This document shows, one piece after another, positions 25,481-37,700 of a DNA stretch of 64,000 nucleotides. This DNA is from Takifugu bimaculatus (Eukaryota > Chordata > Actinopteri > Tetraodontiformes > Tetraodontidae): contig CP034986.1 of assembly GCA_004026145.2 (NCBI GenBank), forward strand, positions 5,456,421 to 5,520,420, given 5' to 3'. Numbering within the stretch: the first letter of the stretch is position 1; each line of letters begins with the position of its first letter. The notes beneath the pieces were generated by a model. It did no database searches, had not been told where the DNA came from, and worked only from the letters and a program-made list of their open reading frames with translations. A program made the position numbers and the translations under genes.

Positions 25481-28194
25481 GATTAATAATGGCATGAATA
25501 AAACATAGCAGTTTTAAATTAACAATTGACCTGGTTTGGTGACACTGATGGTTGTAGCCTCTGCAGGAAATGTTTCAACCCACTACAGGTTTATATACAT
25601 TACTGAGGCCATGGTGTTATGTACAATTTCCTAAATTCTTATTTAAAATGGATTTTTTACTGACCAATTCTAATATTCCAGTTTTAGCATCTTGAGTGTT
25701 TACCAGGCCAGAGCTTGTCAGTATAAAATGATGTCCACATGAACTGGCAGAACACGCCTTCTCTGCTTCTTTAAGCTACATTTTGAACGTTTCTATGTCT
25801 GAGACCGAGGGCCTCTGGTGTCAGGTTACAAAGCGCCAAGGGTTGGTAACTTAAACCTCGGTGTCGGTAAATAAAGACTTGTTAATGATTTGCCACAAAT
25901 GCCTGCCATAAATGTGAGCGATGTCACCTTTGGATCAGATCACGCAGACAAAGAAAGCGAATGAAAGAAAGTTACCCAAAACTGGCTGTATAAAGCACAT
26001 TTTAAATGACGGCTACAACATACTTTGGATCATTTTGGCCACAAAAACGCATACACCTGCTTTTTCTCCCCCCTATTGTTATATGTAGCACACCGAACCA
26101 CTTCAAAGCACTCGTAATAATAATCCCACTAATTAACAGAATTATTATTGGAATGTAACCTCTTTTCGAAAAATGGAGGATGGTTGGAGGAACCAGCACA
26201 GGCCCGATTCCACTGCCGCCGCCTGCTCGTCCTACTCTGTCATTGTTAGTGACTTCACCTGAATTTGATATCGAGCCTCTCCTTTTCTGAGCCTCAACTG
26301 GATTTGACATGGCTAGCAAGTTATTATCTGTTGTACACTCGGTATTAAGGATTTAGGTGGATTTGACATGGCAGGCATGTGGAGTAGATGCCTCGAGTAA
26401 AAGCGCAGAGACTTTTCAGAAATGTGGAATCTTTGCGAGCCGACCAAACGGAGATGAGGTTGGGGTTGTCTGTTTTAACCATTATAGTCTATGACCCTCC
26501 TTTGTGGGACGAGGGGGGATCCATCTGCTTGCAGTGTTTGTTCTGTGAAATTGTTTTTGAATGTGTTCTTGTTTATCATAAAAAATGTATCCATCCAAGG
26601 AGGACTTTTTGTACATTCTGTGCAGAGATGCCCCCACAATGGACCGTGACTCTAAGACGAGGTAGCTTGGCTGAATTAGCTCTGATGGCAGTGGTGCAGT
26701 CATCATACTCCACCAATGCATCCTGTAAGTAATTAGCAGTTAGGTTTCAAGGGTGAACTTATTGCAGCACCAAGCTACCTGTTGGAATCTAAGAGGGCTT
26801 GTTGTTGCTTAGAAACAGCTGATAGGAGAGAATGTGATGTACTCTGGTCATTTCTGTGAGATTACCTTTAAGCTTGAATACCAGTTATGAGAAAATAAAA
26901 TTTTGCTGGTTACAGTTTGCAGAATCCTTTTAAAAAGCAGCCTGACAAAGTTTTTGCCCTTTTCTAGGTAGCTAAGTGCTCAACTCAGCACAAGAGTCCG
27001 CTTTTACCCCAAAAACATTTGATCCTAAATTGGATGACTTGATAAAGCCATCATTGGTGTGGATTTTGTTAGTTAGGTTTGAATCTCTTGAGCAGCTAGG
27101 TGAAACTTTACAAGCCATTTGTGTGGATGCACTTTGCTAACAAAGCTGCATGTTGCTAAAGATGCCCCAAAAGCTCCAGCATACATAAAATAATTCTTTA
27201 CAACAATTTGTTTCCTCTTGTATGCGCCATCATAATAGCTCATGTAAATACGGCCTTTCTTCATGATCTGTTTTTGCAACGTTGTGTTTTTGCTTGGCTT
27301 TGTTAGCCTGACCTCGTTTCATTTCCCCACACCCTGAAGGCAGCTGAACGGTGGAGGTGGAAGGGGAGGGGGGGCTCAGTATGGTCGCTGCGACTGAGCA
27401 TAAAGGATGGGGAGAAGGGGCTTGTCTTACTGATGTGATCATGAATGGAGCAAATATGGTTAGAGCTTGTGCAGGGCGGCTTAAGTGAAGTCCCTATATC
27501 CTCCGTAAAGACCTCTTGACGTCATGGCAGATGAGAGCTCGGCAAAAGGCGGCTCGGGTTTTTGTACATAACATTTATACACGACAGTATCTGTGCAGTG
27601 TCTCCCTTAATCCATGCTTGCAGACTTAATATTCTCCTGCTTATACTGTATGTGTTCAATGACAACCGATTTTTATTATGCCTGACAAGAACATAACGTA
27701 GTAAAAAGTGGTGCGGTAAGCTAACAGTGGATATCTTGAAGCAGCTTTACAGCCTAGAAATGACATCAAAGCCATACTATAGATGAAAAACATGTATATT
27801 TATATCTATTCTTTTGCGTCCCTTATATAAAAGGAGCAAACCAGAAGATTAACCCAAGTGTGAAAACAGAGGTTGAGTTTTGTTTCATGTTTGAGGTGAT
27901 CGTATGTGGCGTAAAGGTGTGACCATTCAGGGAGGCATCTGCCAATCAGGAATCAATCCCATAACCCACCAAATATCATCATTACCTCTTCTACCATGCG
28001 GATTATTTATCTCCTGGTTTATTAAATTACATTGTGACCTCCAAACTTATGAAAGCATGTGGAACCTGTGGTTGTGTGTTTTAGTCTATAATTCCCTTTG
28101 TGTATTTCAGCCTTTGATGTGTTGTTGGACTGTAGAGCTGGTGGGTAAAGTGGGAATGAACAAGAGCACTCCCTGTACTGTGTTTTCTTCACTT

Positions 28195-28200
28195 AATAAA
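28195..28200 (+). terminator. Candidate polyadenylation signal (pcp4l1 3' UTR)
   Basis: AATAAA in the context CACTTAATAAAATTTGCTG. If used, the pcp4l1 3' UTR would be about 3.6 kb long. RNA evidence is needed to choose it over the earlier signal at 24707. Confidence 0.35.
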
Positions 28201-30082
28201 ATTTGCTGCGTATAATTTTGAATCATTCACCCTTTTTTGCTCACTTTTCATCCAAGGATGCCGCTTCCCCTCATAAATATGTATTTTCAGTTATTAGCTG
28301 TTGAAAATAAATCGGCATACAGACCAAACACATTTCAATTTCCATAACAATATCGTTCTGACCTGGGCCCTTAAAGGGACAGTTCCCTTGGGGATATGTT
28401 TCAGTCCTGCTCCCTCTGGGTGCTGTTCTAGTTCAAGCGGGCTCCACTGAGTGAGATTTCAGAGCGCTTAATTATGAACGAGGTAAATAGGACGCCTCGT
28501 CTTTGCACGTCCTCTTGACATAAATGAACGCACATACTCTACAGCATTTGTGCCGTAGCATGAAACGCTGTTATATCATTAAAAGATTTGTGCACATACA
28601 AGTGGAAAAACCAAATTAAATATCCTTGTAAATCATATCGAAAGTAAATAATTTTTTTTTGATTCTTCAGAACTTTGAGTACCTTTAATTGCTTTTTTTC
28701 CACCAAAGAGGCCAAAGGTCAAGCTGGGGTGCTTGTTTTAGGTGTTCATTGGAAGAGTAACGGTTGAACTTTAAAATGTGCTACCCTAACTTTAACCGTA
28801 GCTATAGCCATTAGTTAGGCTAGCTAATATAAGCAGACAATTTTCTGAAAGGTTGAACAGGAAAAGGTTCCAGATGGATCAGTATTGAAAGGCCTAAGAT
28901 AGTATCTGACCATGCTAAGTTAGTTGACAAGACAGGCCAGAAAACCTGACTGAGAAATTTACCTTTAACTGTAGACTGGTCTGGTAGCTAGCCTAAATCC
29001 ACAAAAACAAATCCATTATTCTATATGTTACAATGAATTATAAAAAACAATACATTTTAATTTTATGTTGTTGCCATTACCAGTGCTAGCAGCATTCTAT
29101 GATACCTATATTAGTGACTGGGAGCATTTCCCTCACACCCAGCAGGCTAAACTTGCTTTCATAATCACATATCTGGCAACTTGTATGGTTAAGTACAATT
29201 GATTCTGAATGGAACAATTAAACCCAAATAACAATTACCCAAATATACTTTGATAAACGTTTTGTTGAATCATTTTTATGTTATATGCAATGAATGACAA
29301 ATATTGGTAGTGATGCTTGCTTACCTGAATCTTGTGTAAAGGCCTCATTTGCATTTCAAATGGTTCTGAGCTGAAGGAATTGAGGTCAGTGAAATGCGCA
29401 TTATTTCATTAAACTGAATAAATTTTCGAAGTGATGCCTCATAAAAAATATGAAGCTTTCTTTAAGTCATATTTGGATAAGCTGCTGGGATGTGAACGTT
29501 GAAAAGAAAATGTAGATCCTTCAGTATTTGGGCGTCTTTGGATTAAATTGCTCTTTTGTTAAGGATGAAATGAAATCCTGCTGCAAAGAGAATTAGCATT
29601 TTCAGCTGTCCTACTTTTGGACTCCTTAACTTCACAACAGGATTTTGCATTATTCTAAACCACACTTTCAGCCTCAAAATGTCACAAACGATAAAAAATA
29701 GAAATAACAAGATGAGACATCTTATGGCTTCCATGGTGCTGTCTATATTAATGACATATGTGGGATATAATTCAAACAAGACAATATGAGGAGAGACAAG
29801 ATCAAATCAGATGAGATCAGATTAGATTAGATCACATCTTGGAGAAACTGGAAACATAATATTTCAGTAAAGTGCACTGCTGTGCAAGCAGTTCAAGCTG
29901 AATAGGGTTTAAAGGAAATTTGACACTAGCAGAAAACAGGAGCTCGAATTATGAGACAATTATGTGTCATCGGGGAAACAAAAGACATGTGATACATGAA
30001 AGAGTTAAACCTGATAGGGGCATGTATTCTATTACAGTGAAAGGATTTGTTGGATGGTGGATGGACACACACGCACCCCCCC

Positions 30083-30117
30083 TACACACACACAGACACA
30101 CAGACACACACACACAC
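30083..30117. repeat. (CA)n microsatellite
   Basis: Interrupted ACACACAC/AGACAC repeat. Confidence 0.85.
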
Positions 30118-31639
30118 TTGTTCAGCTATCTTTGTGGGCCCTTTATAATGACTTCCATTGTTTATACACATAAATGCCCCACATTTATAGGATTTTTTTA
30201 ATAATAATGTATAACTGGCTTTTTGCTGTACTTGTATCAAAGGGTAACTGAATTAACCTGGTCCAAGCCCAAAAACTTGTAAATAAGATTTGTATGATCA
30301 CTCCTTTGTCCCCATAAAAACTATTGGTCCTAAGAAGGTATTTAGGAATAATAGGTCCTCAGTAAGTAACAAAAACATGCACAACTACATAATTCAGCAC
30401 ACAAAAGCAGTCAATGCAATGCAGAGACAGCAAAACACTAAAGACATCATGCTCGAGATGAAGGCCTAATGACTTTTACATGTTCTAAGAATGTACATCA
30501 TCTCCCTCTTGCCTTCTCAAATGTGGTTTAAGACATTATTGGTAAGGGTCTTGCGGTGAGCTCAGGTTAAAATAGTGCCACCCGAGCTCTGATATATGTA
30601 TATATCCACTTTGCACGCTAGCAATGACTACAGGAAGGTCATCGATGGAAAGGGGATGCCCTCAAAGAAATTAGTCAGCATGTGGGCTTTTCAAAAACTT
30701 TTTTGACACATGTGAGGAGAATTTACTGCAATGATACCGTAAAATGAGGCAGTAATTGTTCACAATTTTGCCAGAAGCTCAAACAAAAGCTGAATATACC
30801 CTAACTGTGTTAACCAAAGCATGTCGGAACAAATTGAAGACTCGGCATGAGGCAGCGTCAGCTAATGAAGGTGATTGGTGGCTAATTAAGAGAGCAGCTG
30901 TGTCACAACTTTGGAACGCTCGGTGTGCACCGGCACGCTTACATAATGGCTCAGCAGGTTAGGGAAACGTGTGGAAGCAGCACCTGCTCAGCTTTAGCTA
31001 AAGACAATATCTCACTTAGTAATCATCTCAACTGGAATGAATACTTAAGTGTTTCCACCCTGCATATCATCAGAAGCAGGTGGGATCTCTTCTGCTGAGG
31101 GTTTTACCCTCCAGGCTACAGAGAGGTTATCAGTAACACAGAGAGTGTGACACAATCCACATTATCAGCAACACTTACTGGTGCTACCATATCCCGTGAA
31201 GAAGGGGGGGGACTGATAGCCTTTTTAAGAAACCAGAGAACATCAGGAGGAAGACAAGCTAAGGTGAGTGAGCAGAATGTGCTTTAAATCTGTGCAGACT
31301 CCTCAAGACAACAAGACAGATGGAGTTTCAAGTATGCAGGAAACAAAGGAATATGGGGTAGGGAGTTAAAATAAATAAATAATCGGTTAAAAAAATGGAA
31401 TTCATTACGAGAATAACGAGTCTATTTATAAAACGGAACAGGAGGTCCAGCTCCGGTGAAACTCAAGAACAACAACAAAATGGGCAGATGGAGGAGGAAG
31501 ATGAAGAGCTGGGTGGATGCAAAGGAGAGCCAGAGTGGCCAGTGGACAGACTGGGTGGGAGGGAGGGAGGAGGAATACCTGGAGTGACACTGCGACAGGG
31601 AGCTGAGGCAGAATCCCCCCCCCCCTCCATTTCCAAGAA

Positions 31640-32010
31640 ATTGTAGCTCCGTACGTCACATGACGTGTTCGCTGCAGTGGGCTTATGCCAGTGCGGCCAT
31701 AATTATAAACACAATTAAATAAATCAAAAGTGACCTCAACTCCAGAGGGGAGCGAGACTGTAACCCTGTCAGGAAAATCAAATCCGGTGTGAGCTATAAT
31801 CAATAATGTGCAGGAAGATGCAGAAGAGGCGATAGGACTTGAGAGGGCTCGGTAACAGCTCCAAAACCTGCGCGTGTGGTCATTTTTAGAACCTTTTGAT
31901 GCCTTTGTGACATCAAAGCGTACGTCGATCTGCTGCAGTGCACAAAGATCAATCATTCATGGGGCTCAGCGGGTGGTGGATGTGAGGTTCATTAATCAAA
32001 GTTCGAGGGC
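31640..32010. promoter_or_regulatory. Candidate conserved non-coding element
   Basis: A repeat-free block with TACGTCACATGACGT (CRE/E-box-like near-palindrome at about 31653), several ATAATTATAA/AATTAAAT words and AATCAATCATTC. It is unlike the neighbouring AT-rich DNA. The call rests on composition only. Confidence 0.25.
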
Positions 32011-33052
32011 AGAAATGTGAGAATACCCGGCTTTAAAAAAGAAAAGAGTCATTGCAGCATAATTTGCAGCAGAACGTCTGAATATTAGCGTGCATACGCT
32101 GCTGCAGCCATATTGCAGTTTGTTGCTTTCTATTGTTGGGCTCACAAGCAGGTTGCTATGGGCGACAGCTTCAGATGCAGGGTATAGGGGGAAAATGCAG
32201 CATGAATGTCAAGAGTCTTGGCAGGTGTTGCCTTAGCGCAAGGTTGCCCACTAGTGGCGAAGATTAAGTGTTACAGCCTAAACTCGAAAACCTGACGAGT
32301 GTTGCTACAAAAGCATAAAATGAATCATCAAACCGGAATACAAATAAAATGTTCTCTTATAATATACTATATGCTTTATCTATTTATGAAGAAAAATGCA
32401 GTTGTCAAAAAGACTCAAAGTGCGCAATGGATAAAAATAAAATAATAATAGCTGATTTATGATTTAACACACCAATAATAATCATAATCTATTGCCATTA
32501 GATAAAGTTTTTCATTTTACTTCTGCAAAATGACTCATAACAGAAAACAGTACGCAAACATAACATTTATTTAAACTATAAAACAAATAGTGTCTTGTGA
32601 TTGTGAAAAAATTGCATCTTGTGATGCAGCTTTCAAGCCCCTGTGTCCTTGACAATATCAATTGTGCTGCAGTGTTTTGCAGAGGTAGATTTACTGATGA
32701 ATCCCCGAGTGTCTGTCAGGATAATGTGGTATTCTGAGCCGGCAGTGCTCCGGCGAGACTAAGCCTCCTTTCTGCATCTCATTTTGTTCTGCCTTGGATT
32801 TTTCTAAACACACACATTGAGGGCCAAAATGTTGCTTAGGTCACCAACGAATATCGTTGGAGCATCAGCTTTACCAGCGCACATTTTTCACTCAAACTAC
32901 TCATGCGATCATAAATTAATCTGGATTAACCAATTAAAATAAAGCAGTTCTCATTTTTCTGATTAAAACAATCTAATCTGCTATTGTGGAAAATACCCTG
33001 ATTCTGAAAGATTTTCACGAGGACAGTGTCCATGTTGTCAGGCTCTGTTATT

Positions 33053-33170
33053 ACATCTGCCAAGGATGTTATGTGACAGCTGGCATTAGTTGTCTGTATG
33101 GCTGTCCTTCTTTTATCACAATAACTCCGCAGATTTTAATGAAAATTTCAGGAAATGTTTATAACGGTAG
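33053..33170 (+). repeat. Fish interspersed repeat fragment (copy 1)
   Basis: The stretch from 'acatctgccaaggatgttatg' through 'gattttaatgaaaatttcaggaaatg' resembles a widespread teleost repeat ('cctccgccaaggaggttatg... gatgaaattttcaggaaa'). A second fragment occurs at 58529-58600. Confidence 0.55.
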
Positions 33171-33764
33171 AGGTAGGTTTTGCTGATTTTACAGATTCCA
33201 AGGGGCTTTGATCATCAAGCAACCTACTGTGTTATGTAACCTGACATTACTACTGCCATTATATATTCTATACTGGGGTGGAAGTCACAATATTAGAGGA
33301 AATGACCTGCTCAGTGGACATCTGCACCCTCCAAGTCACCAAGAAATCTAAAAAATTCAAACCTGGTTTGGTAACTGCAATTGTTCTGTCACTTTCAATT
33401 CTGAATTCAAAAATGAAATCTTACTTTTAAACACAGACTCAATAAATGAATTGTATTTTTATGGGATGCATTCTGACTGGAATCTTTTGCACATGAATGG
33501 TGTTTTAGAGGCTTCACATTTACATCTGAACTGAACCATACGGCTCCTAATGTGAACATAGCCAAAGAGAACTGTTGATCTTTTTGGGAGACAGCACTTT
33601 GTCTAGAGGTAAGAAAACACACATACTGTCAAATTAAAACCTTCACAAATAACAATATGACCTTGATTTCAGGTCCACTGCCATTCGGTTTCCAACGGAA
33701 GACCAAGCAGGTTTCTGATTAACTTGTGGGTATAACAACACCAAGAAAAGAGATCAGCATGTGT

Positions 33765-33931
33765 AAATAAAAGGAGGTCATATGAGCAAGTCCTGGGTGT
33801 GTCTTCTTGTTAGTGGGTGGACCGTGTTGAGTTTCAGGAAGAGTTGGGAGTTGGAAACACCTGGAGCGTGTGATTCAACAGCAAAAACACAACTGCACCA
33901 AGCTGCTCCACATCAGAGAACTCCATGCAGA
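33765..33931 (+). promoter_or_regulatory. Probable promoter and 5' UTR exon of the first TRIM gene
   Basis: A TATA-like TAAATAAAAGG lies at about 33764, and a strong donor (GCAGA|GTAAGT) at 33932 ends a likely non-coding exon. This would splice to the acceptor at 34790-34791, six bases ahead of the ATG. The sister genes have the same layout. Confidence 0.45.
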
Positions 33932-34796
33932 GTAAGTTCTACTTTTACTTCTACATTTAGCTAACTGTTCACTTACTGTTGGACATGTTTCCAATACTTT
34001 ATTAAGCATCTTAGTTTGTCAGTTCAGTGAAATACACTTAACCTGTAATAGGTCACATCCGTGAAAAGCCTGTCTAACATTAAATCTGGATTTTTAATTC
34101 TGATAATGGTGTTTAATCCGTGGTTATTTCAGATCAAGTACAGGCTAAATCATGGGACCTTTCAAACATTTGGTTTGTTTCAAACCTGGAAGATGTGGAA
34201 GGTCCTGAGTTTCTGCATTCCTCAAATAGTTGCTCATAACATGCTAGACGCACTTACATACACTAAAGTCCTCTGTTACAAAAGACTTGAACTGGTAAAG
34301 CTGAGATAAATTACATCATATGGTAAAAATATTACCCAAACACACTTTGAGTTTAATGATTTTTAACTTCACAGATTATTGTATAGATTGTCCTTTGACC
34401 CTACAAGACTGGAAGAGTTTTCTTTAACAGGAAGTAGTACTCCTTTTTTCAAATCATAGTCACAATTTTAACTTTTTAACATGGTCTGTTGCTAATTGTG
34501 CTGTTGAATTCATTACAAATGATCTTCAGGAATGACATTTTTTAAGGATTTTAAAGAAAACAAGTCTGATGCCTCAAATTAATATTAGAAATCCTGAACA
34601 CATGAACTATGGCTGAACTCAGCTGCCAGTAGAATTTTAAAATGTAGCTCTTTCTAATCTAAAATGCCTCCAAAGTGTGCTGTCTGTAAACATGACATCT
34701 GCTTTTGGTATAACACTTGAGCCCAACCTGAATAAAAAGTGTCAAAATAATTCAAATGATAATTCATGTTCCTTATCCATCACATCTCCAGCAGGC

Positions 34797-37700
34797 ATGA
34801 GCTCTCCAGGAGGTCGTCTCCTCTCTGAGGAGCAGTTCAGCTGCTCCATCTGTCTGGAAGTGTTTGTGGAACCTGTGTCCACGCCGTGTGGCCACAGCTT
34901 CTGTAAGGCCTGCCTGCAGGGCTACTGGAACCACAGCAAGAAATTTGTCTGCCCCATGTGCAAAAAGTGCTACTCCAAAAAGCCCGAGATGAGCGTCAAC
35001 AGGGTCCTGGCTGAGATTTCAACACAGTTTCAGGGCCTGGCAATGACCGGAGGAGCCACCTCAGGAGGTTCCGTGATGAATTTGAGTTCTGATGCGGGCC
35101 GGGTGGCCTCTCCGGGCCCAGACACTGGGGAGTTTGCCCAGAGTGGGGAGGTGCCCTGTGATGCCTGCATTGGGAGGAAGTTGAAAGCTCACAAATCTTG
35201 TTTGAACTGCCTGGGATCATTCTGCGAAACCCACCTCAGACATCACAAAAAGGTAATTTTTTTTTAAGATTAAAAAAAAAACAAATGCCCTTTTTTGTCT
35301 CTGTTAGTCCATTGGATTACACAAATACTAAGCTATCGATTTCTGTCCAGCATGAAAGTTACATCAAGGTTAAGTTATTTTGTTAGTTCATTTGTGAACA
35401 CGTCTGATGACACACTGAGGATTGTTGAAATGTGACTAAAGCACCTTTACAGATTTTACAAAACATCTTTCACTTTTGATTTACAGTAAAATATTGGCTA
35501 GTTTGGGTTGACTGTTGAGAGCAATACCAGTAAAAGCATAATTAATGCATTTATGAAAAGCTCCTCAATCATGATGGTTTTATTTGTATTGTGAAGAAGT
35601 ACAAAGAGTACATTTGTAATTTACAGAAAAGTGGCCAATAATTTAATTTCCATTCGTACAGTCTGTGCCACAAACCAGAAAGTTTATCCTGTACCACAAT
35701 TAGGTGCGGACGTGGCTGCAACCCAGTCGTACAAGGCCCTCAATCCACCAGGGGTCTGTCCTTGCAGGTAGACCACTGCTTTTGTCAAGGGAACTGCCAA
35801 AAGCAGTGGTTTACGAGGTCTTGAAGAACTGGGCTGATGTCACTGACAATACCTAAGATTTAAGTTTTGGGTTTTTTTTTGTCCGTGTCCATAACATCCT
35901 CATTTGTAGGTAAAGTCTCTCATTTCCCACCGGCTCGTTGAACCCACTTTCCACCTGGAGGAGAAGATCTGTAAGAAACATGAGCGTCTCCTGGACCACT
36001 ACTGCCGAACAGACCACACCTGCATCTGCACATCCTGCGGCGACAGCATGCACAAGTCCCACGACATTGTTTCTACTGACCATGAGTGGAAGAAGAAAAT
36101 GGTGAGTGTTTACCCACCTTCAATTATTTAAGGGCAAATTGTTGTGTCAGTGACAGGATTTGGATTGATGGGACTTGCATTTGCATGTAAAGGTAGAATA
36201 CCTGAAAGCAGCTGACAAAGGCCTCCCTGCCAGTGTGAAGGACTTTGAAGGGTAAAAGATTTCAGTTACCACCCCGGGTCTTGATTTTGCTCACACAGAA
36301 TAATCTTGGAAAGAAGAGATCGGAGCTCAAACACTTGATCAAGGAGAGGACGAAGAAACTGGAGGAGATCAAACAGTCCATCAAGGTTATCAAGGTGAGC
36401 TGGAGTTTTAGGGGAACTAAAAGTGGTAGAGGTTGTAAATATACCTGGATACCAGGTATCAGAGGATCAATAAAGATATAACCTTTGTTAATACTTGGAG
36501 TTTAAAGTAATGTTAGATATTAGAGGAAGTACAAACGTAAAAATTCTTCTTTAATTTTATTGTCCTGGAAAGTTTGAGACTGCAGTGAGCATTTCCCCCC
36601 TTCCCAAAAAAAGCATACCTGCAGCATCCAGCGTTTGCATTTCCTATGACACATTTTCTCATCAGGGTGTTGCTCACACTTCAGTAGTTTGTTTTTCTCT
36701 CACGTACTTGGATCCGCCTCTGCAGCTGTCTAACCGGTGAGACTGGTGTTGGAATTTTTTTACCCCTTTCAACATTTTCTTTTAGGCAGTGACTCTGAAG
36801 CCTACAGTTGAATCTAATCAATTTAGCATTTAAATGATTACAATTATAGAACTAAGGTTTTCATTACAAGTTTACGCTAAGTTGAGTGTGTTTAATGACA
36901 TGTATTCGTTAAAAATACACCAGTTATTAATTTACAGCTTTGTTGCAAGAAAGCAAAGCCTTTCAGACCACTTGTACTATTAAGACAGTGGCAAACCTGT
37001 GATTGGTGATGATGTTACATTTTCTATTATCATGGACCCAAATTAGTTGCTCCTCAACCAACTTGGTAACAAAAACAGGATTCAGGGTTATTCATCCATT
37101 TTTAAATATTACCAAAAATAACCTTAAAAACACACAATGCTAAACATCCAGTTAACTTTTGGATTGATAGGCACATCCTCAACAGTTCTAAACTAATTGT
37201 GTGCTGGGAGAGCCTCTCGTTCATCTTGTTTGGGTCGTATACCAGACAAAAGAATGTCAGAGAGGAGTAAAACAACCTTCATGTTGAATGTCCATGACAG
37301 GCACTTGTATTGCTGTCCCTGTGAGGACTTTTATTGCCTAACCAGAACCTTAACCCAAGGATACCCTTAACTTCTTTAAAGCACGTTAAACCAGTTGATG
37401 TTCAAACAGTCCTTCCACATTGTAAGAGCCACTTCCCCAAAAGTTCAGATGTGTATTATGGTCCCCACTATGTAACATTTAAGAGAACATACACACAGTC
37501 ACAGCTGAGTAAAGTTGAGCCTTGCCAGTGGAAAGCCGGACTTTTTCCTCCACATGTGCACATCTCCATTTCTCCTTGCCTGCAGTCCAGTGCTCAGAAG
37601 GAACTGGAGGAGAGCTGGCAGGTGTACGCTGAGCTGCAGCGTATGGTGGAGCAGAGCCAGTCGGAGCTGGTGGAGGCCATCGCCATGAAGCAGCGTGAGG

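Larger units (their letters stand above)
24636..33750. other. Gene-poor stretch downstream of pcp4l1
   Basis: No supported gene. The first part is probably pcp4l1 3' UTR: AATAAA occurs at 24707-24712 in an A-rich run and at 28195-28200 in a more convincing context. A CA repeat (30083-30117) and a GATCA/GATTA-rich stretch (29795-29842) are present. Repeat-free blocks at 25100-25480, 28290-28560, 30800-31000 and 31640-32010 look like non-coding regulatory DNA. Confidence 0.45.

Noticed and set aside
31426..31956. 176-codon minus-strand open frame
   Set aside because: Reads as non-specific Pro/Leu/Ser-rich sequence with no domain. The block looks more like regulatory DNA.
37334..37585. Coding extension upstream of the copy A coiled-coil exon
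   Set aside because: The frame is open but a strong polypyrimidine-CAG acceptor at 37584-37585 gives exactly the 234-bp family exon, so the upstream part is intron.
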